The notes below the pieces were generated by a model. It searched no databases, was not told the origin of the DNA, and worked only from the letters and a program-made list of their open reading frames with translations. Position numbers and translations under genes: made by a program. A stretch of 64,000 nucleotides of DNA, taken from assembly GCF_026015985.1 (NCBI RefSeq), contig NZ_CP110389.1, forward strand, positions 1,272,001 to 1,336,000, given 5' to 3'. This document shows, in pieces, positions 55,666-64,000 of the stretch (position 1 is the stretch's first letter; each line of letters begins with the position of its first letter). The stretch comes from Rhodopseudomonas sp. P2A-2r. GTDB lineage: Bacteria; Pseudomonadota; Alphaproteobacteria; Rhizobiales; Xanthobacteraceae.

Positions 55666-57114
55666 TCAGCGCACCAGGACGTTCTTGAACTGCCAGGGAT
55701 CCGACGTGTCGATGTCTTCCGGGAACAGTCCGGGACGATCCGTCAGCGGCGTCCAGTCGGTGTAGTAGCCCTTCACCGGGCCGAGATAGGGGCCCTGGAT
55801 CTCCAGCAGGCGATGGAAATCGATCTCGTCGGCCTCGACGATGCCCTCGTTCGGATGCTCGAGCGCCCAGACCATGCCGCCGAGCACGGCCGAGGTCACC
55901 TGCAGGCCGGTGGCGTTCTGATAGGGTGCCAGTGCGCGGGTCTCCTCGATGGAGAGCTGCGAGCCGAACCAGTAGGCGTTCTTGCCGTGGCCGTAGAGCA
56001 GCACGCCGAGTTCATCGATGCCGTCGACGATCTCGTTCTCGTCGAGGATGTGGTGCTTCTCCTGCATCTTGGCGGCGCGGCCGAACATCTCATGCAGCGA
56101 CAGCACCGCGTCGTCGGCGGGATGATAGGCGTAGTGGCAGGTCGGCCGGTAGACCGCCGTGCCCGATGCGTCGCGCACCGTGAAGTAGTCGGCGATCGAG
56201 ATCGATTCGTTGTGCGTCACCAGGAAGCCGTATTGTGCGCCGGGGGTCGGGCACCACGAGCGCACGCGGGTGTTTGCGCCGGGCTGCATCAGGTAGATCG
56301 CCGCGCCGCAGCCGGACTCGTGGGTGTGGGCGTTCTCCGGCATCCATTTTTCATGGGTGCCCCAGCCGAGTTCGGACGGCTGCACGCCTTCCGACAGGAA
56401 GCCTTCGACCGACCAGGTGTTGACGAAGACATCGCGCTGCTTCGGAGTTTTGGCGCGCTGGGTGTCGCGCTCGGCGATGTGGATGCCCTTGACGCCGGCC
56501 TGGCGCATCAGGTCCGCCCATTCGGCCTTGGTCTTCGGCTCGTGGGCATTAAGCTGCAGGTCGGCGGCGAGATTGAGCAGCGCCTGCTTGACGAAGAACG
56601 AGACCATCCCGGGATTGGCGCCGCAGCAGGAGACGGCCGTTGTCGAGCCTGCGGGACGCGCTTTCTTGGCGGCCAGCGTGGCCTCGCGCAGCGCGTAGTT
56701 GGAGCGCGCTTCGGGGCCCTTCGAGGCGTCGAAATAGAAGCCGAGCCATGGCTCGTTGACGGTGTCGATGTAGAGCGCGCCGAGTTCGTTGCACAGCTCC
56801 ATGATGTCTTTCGACCCGGTGTCGACCGACAGGTTGACGCAGAAGCCCTGGCCCCCACCTTCGGTGAGCAGCGGCGTCAACAGCTCGCGATAATTCTCCT
56901 TGGTGACCCCCTGCTGGATGAAGCGCACATTCTGCTTCTCGCAATGCGCCTTGCGGCCCTCGTCCTTGGGATCGAGCACGGTAACGCGCGACTTGTCGTA
57001 GTCGAGATGGCGCTCGATCAGCGGCAGCGTGCCTTTGCCGATCGAGCCGAAGCCGACCATGACGATGGGGCCGGTGATTTTCGCGTAGATCGGTGCGGCG
57101 GGGGAGGGGGACAT
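55666..57114 (-). CDS. hss: Homospermidine synthase
   Basis: NAD+-dependent synthesis of sym-homospermidine from putrescine; 482 residues. N-terminal Rossmann motif IVMVGFGSIGKGTLPLIERH, then AVSCCGANPGMVSFFVKQALL and NAHTHESGCGAAIYLM. Full length and unbroken. Homospermidine is typical of Rhizobiales. Leftward cluster with ornithine decarboxylase upstream, which makes its putrescine. Confidence 0.95.
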   Translation of the reverse strand: MSPSPAAPIYAKITGPIVMVGFGSIGKGTLPLIERHLDYDKSRVTVLDPKDEGRKAHCEKQNVRFIQQGVTKENYRELLTPLLTEGGGQGFCVNLSVDTGSKDIMELCNELGALYIDTVNEPWLGFYFDASKGPEARSNYALREATLAAKKARPAGSTTAVSCCGANPGMVSFFVKQALLNLAADLQLNAHEPKTKAEWADLMRQAGVKGIHIAERDTQRAKTPKQRDVFVNTWSVEGFLSEGVQPSELGWGTHEKWMPENAHTHESGCGAAIYLMQPGANTRVRSWCPTPGAQYGFLVTHNESISIADYFTVRDASGTAVYRPTCHYAYHPADDAVLSLHEMFGRAAKMQEKHHILDENEIVDGIDELGVLLYGHGKNAYWFGSQLSIEETRALAPYQNATGLQVTSAVLGGMVWALEHPNEGIVEADEIDFHRLLEIQGPYLGPVKGYYTDWTPLTDRPGLFPEDIDTSDPWQFKNVLVR

Positions 57115-57241
57115 CAGCTTCGGGCTCCAGACGGGATCAAGATGAATGCGCTGCTTCGCGCGTGGTTGAGAAAGGACAGTGGGGATGTGACGTCGGAATG
57201 AAATCGCGTGATCGAATATCCATGCCGGCCGTGAACGCCGT

Positions 57242-57646
57242 TCAGTGCCGTTCGCCGACCTCGAGAACGGTCAGCGAACGCGGTTCCCCCGAAGGCGTCT
57301 CGAATGGCATCGATTGCCCCGCGGAAAGGCCGATAAGCGCGGCTCCGACGGGGGTCAATACCGAAATCCGTCCGGCTGCCACATCGGCGGAGGTCGGGTA
57401 GACCAGTGTGACGTGCTTTGCCTGCCCGCTATTGTCGTCGCGGAACGTGACGTCGGACTCCATGCCGACGATGCCGGGCAAGGGATCGGTATCCGGCACA
57501 ATGGTCGCGCGCTCGATCTCGCGGGCCAGAAACTCGGCCGTCACCGGATACTTGTCAGTCGCGGCCACGGCGAGCACGTTAAGGCGCTCACGGTCGCTGC
57601 GGCGGAGCGTGATGCACGGCAGTTCTTTGCGAAGGGAATGGATCAT
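57242..57646 (-). CDS. rnk: Rnk-like GreA/GreB-family protein
   Basis: 134 residues: KELPCITLRRSDRERLNVLA at the N-terminus, then YPVTAEFLAREIERATIVPD and a C-terminal FKBP-like GreA domain (LVYPTSADVAAGRISVLTPVGAALIGLSAGQ). It lacks the long coiled coil of GreA. Rnk-type proteins bind RNA polymerase and affect nucleotide pools. Start ATG 57646. Confidence 0.85.
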   Translation of the reverse strand: MIHSLRKELPCITLRRSDRERLNVLAVAATDKYPVTAEFLAREIERATIVPDTDPLPGIVGMESDVTFRDDNSGQAKHVTLVYPTSADVAAGRISVLTPVGAALIGLSAGQSMPFETPSGEPRSLTVLEVGERH

Positions 57647-57905
57647 GGGTTTCACAGCCAAGTGAGGCCCGGCGCGCAACGCGACGAGCATTTCAAGTTG
57701 ATGACGACGTTGAAATCGAACAAGCCCGGATGGCACGCGCGCGTGCGTCCGGGTCACATTCCTGCTTGAAGGTGACCGGCGCGGAGCAGTAGGCGGTTGC
57801 GGGGCAGGTTCGTCATGATGGTCGAAACCTATGGGTCCTGTGGCGAAAGTCAACCGCTGACAGTGCGCTGACGGGCGTGCGGCCCGATCGACCGGCCGTT
57901 GGCAA

Positions 57906-58292
57906 TCAGCTGCGACGTTTCGCCGTCACCTCGATTTCGACCTTCATCTCCGGTTTGTAGAGGCCCGCGACCACCAGCAGGGTGGCCGCCGGGCGGATCT
58001 CGCCGAGATGGGCGCCGGTGACCGCGAATACCGCATCGGCATCGCCGGCATCGGTGATGTAATAGGTCGCGCGCACGATATCGGCCATGGCGAAGCCGGC
58101 CTCCGTGAGCGCGGCACCGATGGTCTTGAAGCAGTTCTGTGTCTGGACCGTGACGTCGGCCGGCATGGTCATGGTGGTGTAATCGTAGCCGGTGGTGCCG
58201 GACACGAAGACGAAATCGCCGTCGACCACGGCGCGGCTGTAGCCGGCGATCTTCTCGAACGGCGATCCGGTGGAAATCAGGCGGCGGGTCAT
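57906..58292 (-). CDS. RidA/YjgF-family protein
   Basis: 128 residues: SPFEKIAGYSRAVVDGDFVFVSGTTGYD, IVRATYYITDAGDADAVF and IRPAATLLVVAGLYKPEMKVEIEVTAKR. The catalytic Arg in IRPAAT is present, as needed for hydrolysis of reactive enamines/imines. Next to PLP-dependent ornithine decarboxylase, it may clear its side products. Confidence 0.9.
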   Translation of the reverse strand: MTRRLISTGSPFEKIAGYSRAVVDGDFVFVSGTTGYDYTTMTMPADVTVQTQNCFKTIGAALTEAGFAMADIVRATYYITDAGDADAVFAVTGAHLGEIRPAATLLVVAGLYKPEMKVEIEVTAKRRS

Positions 58293-58346
58293 GGCGGGTC
58301 CCTCGGAAGCGAACAGGCGCGGAAATGCCGTCTATTGGCGTTCAAA

Positions 58347-58946
58347 TCAAGCCGCGTGGGCCAGTTCCGGGCGGCGGGTCGATGTGCGGCGGACCCACTT
58401 ACCGCTCCCTAAGATGATCCCCCGGGCGCCGTCCAGCGCACCGGGCTTCAATGGCAGGCCAAGCAGGCGAACGCGCTCGAACGGCCCCGGCAGCGCCAGC
58501 TCCGCCATCCCGTCGCGCGAGAAGCCGAACCGGCTGTAATAGGGCGCGTCGCCGAGTAACACGACCGCGCTGTGGCCGAGCGCCCGCGCCGCGGCAATGG
58601 CGTGCTGCATCAGCGCGGCGCCAATGCCGAGTTCGCGCACGATGGGATCGACCGCCAGGGGGCCGAGCATCAGTGCGGCTCGGCCCCCGGCGTCGACATG
58701 CCAAAGCCGGATCGTGCCGACCAGCCGGCCTTGCGCCACCACCGAGAAGGCGAGGCCTTCGGCGGGCAGTCGTCCGTCACGCAGTCGCTGGCAGGTGCGG
58801 GCATGGCGCGCAGCGCCAAAGCACACATCCAGCAGAGATTCACGGGCGGCGACGTCGGAGCCCACTTCCGCACGGATCTCGTACGGACGGGCTGCGATGG
58901 GCAGGGCAACAGGGGTGTCGGTGGCGGTCTCGTGCAGATCGGTCAT
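58347..58946 (-). CDS. GNAT family N-acetyltransferase
   Basis: 199 residues. Acetyl-CoA loop: LAVDPIVRELGIGAALMQHAIAAARALGHSAVVLLGDAPYYSRFGF. Substrate unknown; the YYSRFGF pattern matches the YhbS-like group. Between ridA and ornithine decarboxylase on the same strand, so a polyamine substrate is possible but unproven. Confidence 0.88.
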   Translation of the reverse strand: MTDLHETATDTPVALPIAARPYEIRAEVGSDVAARESLLDVCFGAARHARTCQRLRDGRLPAEGLAFSVVAQGRLVGTIRLWHVDAGGRAALMLGPLAVDPIVRELGIGAALMQHAIAAARALGHSAVVLLGDAPYYSRFGFSRDGMAELALPGPFERVRLLGLPLKPGALDGARGIILGSGKWVRRTSTRRPELAHAA

Positions 58947-59055
58947 GGCATGTCGGTCCCCACTCCGCCGGGGCGGAGTGTTGTCATCCGGAATGGAAGG
59001 TGACGGGATGGGAGCCGGACGACCGGCTCCCCGCTTACTCAGGTCCGAGCGAAGC

Positions 59056-60198
59056 TCAGATGTGGAAGGTGCGCAGCGGCGGGAAGCCGTTGAACGCCAC
59101 CGAGGAGTAGGTCGACGTGTACGCCCCGGTGCCTTCGATCAGCAGCTTGTCGCCGATCTCGAGGGTTACGGGCAGCGGATACGGCAGCTTCTCGTACATC
59201 ACGTCGGCCGAATCACAGGTCGGGCCGGCCAGCACGCAGGGCGTCATCTCGGCGCCGTCGTGGCGCGATTTGATGGCGTAGCGGATCGACTCGTCCATGG
59301 TCTCAGCGAGACCGCCGAACTTGCCGATATCCAGGTACACCCAGCGCACATCGTCCTCGTCGCTCTTCTTGGAGATCAGAACGACTTCGGTCTCGATGAT
59401 GCCGGCATTGCCGACCATGCCGCGACCCGGCTCGATGATGGTCTCCGGGATCGCGTTGCCGAAATGCTTGCGCAGCGCACGGAAGATCGAACGGCCGTAC
59501 TGCACGACCGCGGGGACTTCCTTGAGGTACTTGGTCGGGAATCCGCCGCCCATGTTGACCATGGACAGGTTGATTCCACGCTCCGCGCAGTCGCGGAACA
59601 CCGACGAGGCCATCGCCAAAGCGCGGTCCCACGCCTTCACCTTGCGCTGCTGCGAGCCGACATGGAACGAAATGCCGTAGGGCTCCAGGCCAAGGCGCTT
59701 GGCGAGCTCAAGCACGTCGACAGCCATCTCCGGATCGCAGCCGAACTTGCGCGACAGCGGCCATTCGGCGCCGGCGCAGTCATAGAGGATGCGGCAGAAC
59801 ACGCGTGCGCCGGGGGCGGCACGGGCGATCTTCTCCACCTCTGCGCTGCAGTCGACCGAGAACATACCAATGCCGAGCGCATGCGCACGGGCGATGTCGC
59901 GTTCCTTCTTGATGGTGTTGCCGAACGAGATGCGGTCGGGCGTGGCACCGGCGTCGAACGCCATCTGGATCTCCTGCACTGAGGCGCAGTCGAAGCACGA
60001 CCCCATGGACGCAAGCAGCGACAGCACTTCCGGCGCCGGGTTGGCCTTCACCGCATAGAACACGCGGGAGTCCGGCAGCGCCTTGGCAAAGCTCTGGAAG
60101 TTGTCGCGCACGACTTCGAGGTCGACCACGAGACACGGCTCGAGGTCCTGACCTTCGTTGCGGCGGGCGCGGAGGAATTCCTGAATACGTTCAGTCAT
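59056..60198 (-). CDS. Ornithine (or lysine/ornithine) decarboxylase, alanine-racemase-fold type
   Basis: 380 residues. PLP lysine in FYAVKANPAPEVL, HVGSQ, MVNMGGGFPTKY, EPGRGMVGNAG and the substrate/dimer cysteine in LAGPTCDSADVMYE. It makes putrescine for homospermidine. ATG 60198 follows GGGAGAG. Ornithine versus lysine preference cannot be read from these motifs alone. Confidence 0.93.
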   Translation of the reverse strand: MTERIQEFLRARRNEGQDLEPCLVVDLEVVRDNFQSFAKALPDSRVFYAVKANPAPEVLSLLASMGSCFDCASVQEIQMAFDAGATPDRISFGNTIKKERDIARAHALGIGMFSVDCSAEVEKIARAAPGARVFCRILYDCAGAEWPLSRKFGCDPEMAVDVLELAKRLGLEPYGISFHVGSQQRKVKAWDRALAMASSVFRDCAERGINLSMVNMGGGFPTKYLKEVPAVVQYGRSIFRALRKHFGNAIPETIIEPGRGMVGNAGIIETEVVLISKKSDEDDVRWVYLDIGKFGGLAETMDESIRYAIKSRHDGAEMTPCVLAGPTCDSADVMYEKLPYPLPVTLEIGDKLLIEGTGAYTSTYSSVAFNGFPPLRTFHI

Positions 60199-60716
60199 AG
60201 CACTCTCCCAAACGGCCCGGCAAAGGGGTCACGTTCAAAAAATGATGACGGTTCAGCGCTTCCGGACCCAGACGCGCGATGGAGGCGCGGCAAAGCCAAA
60301 AGCTCAGACCGTAAGTGCTGCCGTGGATTGGTTGGGAGTGATCCCGCCCGCACACCTGGCAATGAAGGACAAGCCTCTTCGGTATTCGCGCTGGCTGATG
60401 GAAAGCCAGCAGAGACCAAAAAGCCCGATCCGTCGTTGCTTTAAGTCGCGTCCCCCGTTGAGAACGAGGTGCGCCGGTTCGCCTCCGGCTGCCAGTCACG
60501 GTTGCAAGGATCAAAGTCGCCTTCAACGGCATCCCTGGAGAGAGATGCTGGCCTCCCGCAAAAATCAGCGGGCGACCCTCGGCTTCCTTGTCCCTTGGCG
60601 GCTGTCCGGCCTCTTGTCCGGATACCTACCGACTGACACACGACCACAGGCACGTGCGAAATTGGGCAAGAGTGCAAATAGGTCCTTTGACTCGGGGGCG
60701 CAACAATTTTTTTGGT

Positions 60717-60738
60717 CGCGGGAAAAATTTTTCCCGCG
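60717..60738. repeat. Perfect 22-base palindrome
   Basis: CGCGGGAAAAA joined directly to its reverse complement, no spacer, preceded by a seven-T run. Could be an operator or transcript-end hairpin. Confidence 0.6.
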
Positions 60739-60853
60739 TGCGTGGCGATGCGTCGCGCGATGCGTGCTTCAACTACCGAAGATGAACGGGCGTTAAGCTT
60801 CGTGAAGGAAGTGTGAGTGAGTTGGCGGAGCGCGTAACGCACTCAGTTGTCAT

Positions 60854-60869
60854 CCCCGCGCAGGCGGGG
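60854..60869. repeat. Short REP-like hairpin
   Basis: CCCCGC-GCAG-GCGGGG within GTCATCCCCGCGCAGG, resembling the dispersed GTCATCCCCGC-type extragenic repeats of alphaproteobacteria. Only one copy in the window. Confidence 0.45.
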
Positions 60870-60954
60870 GCCAGTAAACGCAGGCATCGGCGATGAAGCG
60901 CAAGGCCAGCGATTCCTCGGTCGCCTGGTCAAGCCGGGCGACGACAGCGTTACG

Positions 60955-61206
60955 TCAGCCGCGGCGGGTGAACGGCTCGATGCGCTGCGCGTTGCGGATG
61001 AAGCCCACCATGATGGCGACGCCGGCGAGGAACAGGATCACCTGCAGGATGTGCTCGCCCATGGTGTCGAGCCCGAACAAGATCGACAGCGCCCAGCCGC
61101 CGGCGAACGCCGCGCCGAACACCTCGGCGCCGATCAGAATCGCGGCGGAGATCACGGTGACGACGCTGGGCCAGTAGATGCGGCGGGGGGCGGTGGAAGT
61201 GGTCAT
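60955..61206 (-). CDS. Small inner-membrane protein, 83 aa
   Basis: Two predicted membrane segments: WPSVVTVISAAILIGAEVFG followed by FAGGWALSILFGLD, and HILQVILFLAGVAIMVGF, ending RIEPFTRRG. ATG 61206. No known function; orphan between the polyamine cluster and the peptidase. Confidence 0.75.
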   Translation of the reverse strand: MTTSTAPRRIYWPSVVTVISAAILIGAEVFGAAFAGGWALSILFGLDTMGEHILQVILFLAGVAIMVGFIRNAQRIEPFTRRG

Positions 61207-61331
61207 GGCTCGAAGTCCTGTTTCGGCCGGCAATCTCTCTGAAAAAGCCCGCTGCGGCAAGCGCTAAAGGGCGTAAAAAGCCCCATCGCGTGGTATAGAT
61301 CGCTCCTCAAATAGCCGGCAAATCAGGATTT

Positions 61332-63425
61332 ATGATGTCAGATAGCTTGGATACGGTGGTCACCTCGCCCGCGCTCGACAACCCGCTTCTCAAGGCCTGG
61401 ACGACGCCCTTCGAGACGCCGCCGTTCGCCGAGATTCTGCCTGAGCACTTCATGCCGGCCTTCGAACAGGCCTTCTTCGACCATTCGGCCGAGATCGCCG
61501 CCATCGTCAACGATCCCGCGGCCCCCGACTTCGCCAATACAATCACCGCGCTGGAGCGGTCCGGCAAGCTGCTGAACCGGGTTGCAGCGGTGTTCTACGA
61601 TCTCGTCTCGGCCAATTCCAACCCGGCGCTGCTGGAGATCGACAAGGACGTGTCGCTGCGGATGGCGCGGCACTGGAACCCGATCATGATGAACGCCGTG
61701 CTGTTTGGTCGCATCGCCAAGCTGCATGACGATCGCGCGACACTCGGCCTGACGCCGGAGCAGACCCGGCTGCTGGAGCGCACCTACACCCGCTTCCACC
61801 GCGCCGGTGCCGGCCTCAATGACGCCGCCAAGGCGCGGATGGCCGAGATCAACGAACGGCTCGCGCATCTCGGCACCTCGTTCAGCCACCATCTGCTAGG
61901 CGACGAGCAGGACTGGTTCATGGAGATCGGCGAGGGCGATCTCGACGGCCTGCCCGAGACCTTCGTCGCTGCTGCGAAGGCTGCGGCCGAGGACCGTGGC
62001 CTGAAGGGCAAGGCGATCATCACCACCTCGCGCTCCTCTATGGAGCCGTTCCTGAAGAGCTCGACGCGGCGCGACCTGCGCGAGCGCGCCTACAAGGCCT
62101 TCATCGAGCGCGGCAACAACGGCAACGCCAACGACAACAACGAAACCATCGTCGAGATACTCAAGCTGCGCGAGGAGACCGCAAAGCTCCTGGGCTTCCC
62201 GACCTTCGCCGCCTATCGGCTCGAGGACTCCATGGCCAAGACGCCGGAAGCGGTGCGCGGGCTACTGGAGCGGGTGTGGAAGCCGGCGCGCGCCCGGGCG
62301 CTGGCCGACCGCGATGCGCTGCAGGAGCTGGTGGCGGAGGAGGGCGGCAACTTCATGCTCGCCGCCTGGGACTGGCGCTACTACGCCGAGAAGCTGCGGC
62401 AGCGCCGCGCCAATTTCGACGATGCCGCCATCAAGCCGTATCTCGCGCTCGACAACATGATTCTGGCGGCCTTCGACACCGCGACAAAGCTGTTCGGCGT
62501 GACCTTCGAGGAGCGCAAGGACGTTCCAGTCTGGCATCCCGACGTCCGGGTCTGGGAGGTCAAGGACGCCAAGGGACAGCACAAGGCGCTGTTCTACGGC
62601 GACTATTTTGCCCGCCCCTCGAAGCGCTCGGGCGCCTGGATGACCTCGCTGCGCGACCAGCAGAAGCTCGACGGCAGCGTGGCACCCCTGATCCTCAACG
62701 TCTGCAACTTCTCCAAGGGCGCCGACGGTGCGCCGTCGCTGCTGTCGCCGGACGATGCCCGCACTTTGTTCCATGAATTCGGCCATGGCCTGCACGGCAT
62801 GATGTCCGACGTCACCTATCCCTCGCTGTCTGGCACCTCGGTGTTCACCGACTTCGTCGAGCTGCCGTCGCAGCTCTACGAGCACTGGCAGGAGCAGCCG
62901 CAGGTGCTCAGGCAGTTCGCCACCCACTACCAGACCGGCGAGCCGCTGCCGGATGACCTCTTGAAGCGCTTCATCGCCGCGCGAAAATTCAACCAGGGCT
63001 TTGCCACGGTGGAGTTCGTATCGTCGGCGCTGATCGATCTCGAATTCCACACCCAGCCGGCCTCGGCGTCGGCCGATGTGGCGGCCTTCGAAAGGAAGGA
63101 ACTCGAGAAGATCGGCATGCCCGCGGAAATCTCGCTGCGCCACCGGCCGACCCAGTTCGGTCACATCTTCTCCGGCGATCACTATGCATCCGGTTACTAC
63201 AGTTACATGTGGTCCGAGGTGATGGACGCCGACGCCTTCGGCGCCTTCGAAGAGGCCGGCGACATCTTTGACAAGGCGGTAGCCAAGCGGCTGCTCGACG
63301 ACATCTATGCTTCGGGCGGCTCGCGCGACCCCGAGGATGCCTACATCGCCTTCCGCGGCCGGGCACCCGAGCCCGACGCGCTGCTGCGTCGCCGCGGCCT
63401 GCTCGACACGCCGGAGGCGGCGTAA
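61332..63425 (+). CDS. M3-family oligopeptidase (dipeptidyl carboxypeptidase/oligopeptidase A type)
   Basis: 697 residues, full length. Zinc motif HEFGH in ARTLFHEFGHGLHGMMS with the downstream glutamate region SGTSVFTDFVELPSQLYEHW. N-terminal LLKAWTTPFETPPFAEILPEHF is typical of Dcp/PrlC. ATG 61332 (second ATG at 61335). No signal peptide, so cytoplasmic. Ordinary chromosomal gene with no sign of transfer. Confidence 0.94.
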   Translation: MMSDSLDTVVTSPALDNPLLKAWTTPFETPPFAEILPEHFMPAFEQAFFDHSAEIAAIVNDPAAPDFANTITALERSGKLLNRVAAVFYDLVSANSNPALLEIDKDVSLRMARHWNPIMMNAVLFGRIAKLHDDRATLGLTPEQTRLLERTYTRFHRAGAGLNDAAKARMAEINERLAHLGTSFSHHLLGDEQDWFMEIGEGDLDGLPETFVAAAKAAAEDRGLKGKAIITTSRSSMEPFLKSSTRRDLRERAYKAFIERGNNGNANDNNETIVEILKLREETAKLLGFPTFAAYRLEDSMAKTPEAVRGLLERVWKPARARALADRDALQELVAEEGGNFMLAAWDWRYYAEKLRQRRANFDDAAIKPYLALDNMILAAFDTATKLFGVTFEERKDVPVWHPDVRVWEVKDAKGQHKALFYGDYFARPSKRSGAWMTSLRDQQKLDGSVAPLILNVCNFSKGADGAPSLLSPDDARTLFHEFGHGLHGMMSDVTYPSLSGTSVFTDFVELPSQLYEHWQEQPQVLRQFATHYQTGEPLPDDLLKRFIAARKFNQGFATVEFVSSALIDLEFHTQPASASADVAAFERKELEKIGMPAEISLRHRPTQFGHIFSGDHYASGYYSYMWSEVMDADAFGAFEEAGDIFDKAVAKRLLDDIYASGGSRDPEDAYIAFRGRAPEPDALLRRRGLLDTPEAA

Positions 63426-63426
63426 C

Positions 63427-64000
63427 GTGCGCCGGGGGATTCAGCGCGCGCTCGGTCTGCTGATGCTCGTTGTCGCTCTTGCGGGCAGCATCGGCTCCGC
63501 CGCCGCACACCCTCATGTATGGGTCACCGCAGCGAGCGAACTGGTCTATGCGCCGGACGGCAGCATCACCGGCGTGCGCCATGCCTGGACCTTCGACGAC
63601 ATGTTCTCGACCTATGCGCTGCAGGGCATCGAGACCAAGACCAAGGGCGTCTACACCCGCGAGGAACTGGCGCCGCTGGCGCAGACCAATGTGGAGTCGC
63701 TGAAGGAATTCGCCTTCTTCACCTTCGCCAAGGCCGACGGCAAGAAGCAGCGCTTTGTCGACCCGGTCGACTACTATCTCGAATACAAGGACACGGCGCT
63801 GGTGCTGCACTTCACGCTGCCGTTCAAGACCCCGTTCAAGACCAAACAACTGGCGCTCGAAGTGTTCGATCCGACGTTCTTCGTCGATTTCGGGCTGCAG
63901 AAGAAGGACCCGATCCGGCTGGTCGGCGCCCCGGCCAGCTGCACCACGGCGATCGAGCGTCCCAGCGACGGCGCCGCCACGGCGCAGAAGATCGGCGAGG
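63427..64000 (+). CDS. DUF1007 family secreted protein (3' end outside window)
   Basis: GTG 63427 starts one base after the peptidase stop. Signal peptide RRGIQRALGLLMLVVALAGSIGSAAA, then HPHVWVTAASELVYAPDGSITGVRHAWTFDDMFSTYALQG, the DUF1007 hallmark. The family is periplasmic and often lies next to nickel/cobalt exporters of the RcnA/NicO type. Runs off the window still open. Confidence 0.9.
   Translation, partial: MRRGIQRALGLLMLVVALAGSIGSAAAHPHVWVTAASELVYAPDGSITGVRHAWTFDDMFSTYALQGIETKTKGVYTREELAPLAQTNVESLKEFAFFTFAKADGKKQRFVDPVDYYLEYKDTALVLHFTLPFKTPFKTKQLALEVFDPTFFVDFGLQKKDPIRLVGAPASCTTAIERPSDGAATAQKIGE

Larger units (their letters stand above)
60199..60954. other. 750-base gap upstream of ornithine decarboxylase: possible speF-type leader and repeats
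   Basis: No convincing gene. The first 300 bases before the decarboxylase could hold an alphaproteobacterial speF leader RNA (an Rfam class placed before such genes); I infer this from position only. Further out lie a perfect palindrome (60717-60738) and a short repeat-like hairpin (60854-60869). Confidence 0.4.

Noticed and set aside
55543..57201. Long plus-strand frame opposite hss
   Set aside because: It mirrors the GC-rich codon pattern of hss, with no recognisable domains; a shadow frame.
60191..60532. 113-aa minus-strand frame over the decarboxylase start
   Set aside because: No protein-like pattern and it overlaps the decarboxylase start; more likely leader sequence.

Overview
This window is an almost complete molybdenum-nitrogenase gene island followed by about 8.5 kb of ordinary chromosome. 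Gene content points to an alphaproteobacterium of the Bradyrhizobium/Rhodopseudomonas group. The supporting features are an O2-sensitive-type NifA with the four-cysteine linker, a fixABCX operon, an Irr-type Fur regulator, homospermidine synthase, and GC-rich codon use. nifV and nifQ are present and no nod, nol or noe genes are seen, which fits a free-living or non-nodulating (or photosynthetic-type) diazotroph better than a classical symbiosis island. This placement is inference from gene content; no database was searched.

Layout. 1-7.5 kb: the 3' part of nifA, then a NifA/sigma-54-controlled operon of 2[4Fe-4S] ferredoxin, sufBCDS and a NifZ-like gene, with sufE facing it. 8-18 kb: nifH1 and nifDKENX, DUF269, DUF683, fdxB and hspQ, with a divergent receiver-like gene. 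18-22.2 kb: a leftward sulfurtransferase operon with three unknown genes, and a rightward flavin amine oxidase/unknown/Rieske operon. 22.2-26.1 kb: an unknown leftward gene, then iscA-like, nifU(C-terminal), nifS, nifT and a SIR2-like gene. 26.1-34.5 kb: nifB and a long run of accessory genes (ferredoxins, HesB, TPR, LRV protein, two nifZ, degenerate DegT-like protein, second Rieske, truncated globin). 34.5-37 kb: a leftward operon (YqeB-like, TPR, SufT and two small genes), divergent from bolA-grxD-ferredoxin at 37.3-38.3 kb. 38.4-48.5 kb: ArsC-like and a second receiver-like gene, divergent from nifH2-nifQ-irr, then nifV-cysE-nifW and fixABCX. 48.6-52.8 kb: ahpCD, mop, DUF2478, modA and modD. 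52.8-55.5 kb: an unknown gene, an IS3-type remnant and a 5'-degraded hybrid histidine kinase, which look like the island edge. 55.6-64 kb: polyamine genes (hss, rnk, ridA, GNAT, ornithine decarboxylase), a small membrane protein, an M3 peptidase and a DUF1007 protein.

Regulation. I found canonical sigma-54 -24/-12 elements (GG-N10-GC) and NifA upstream sites (TGT-N10-ACA) in nearly every major intergenic space. In four places they form divergent sigma-54 promoters around one or two shared NifA sites. This ties the suf, isc, BolA/Grx, receiver-like, YqeB-like and modA genes to the nitrogenase regulon; ahpC has a sigma-54 promoter but no exact NifA site.

Sequence quality. At least ten genes between 0.7 and 53.2 kb carry frameshifts (nifA, sufD, nifE, nifN twice, LRV protein, Rieske 2, nifW, fixB, two unknown genes, probably the amine oxidase). 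Most are one-base losses in homopolymers, mainly G or T runs. I read these as probable sequencing or assembly undercalls and annotate the genes across them, but true inactivation cannot be excluded from sequence alone.
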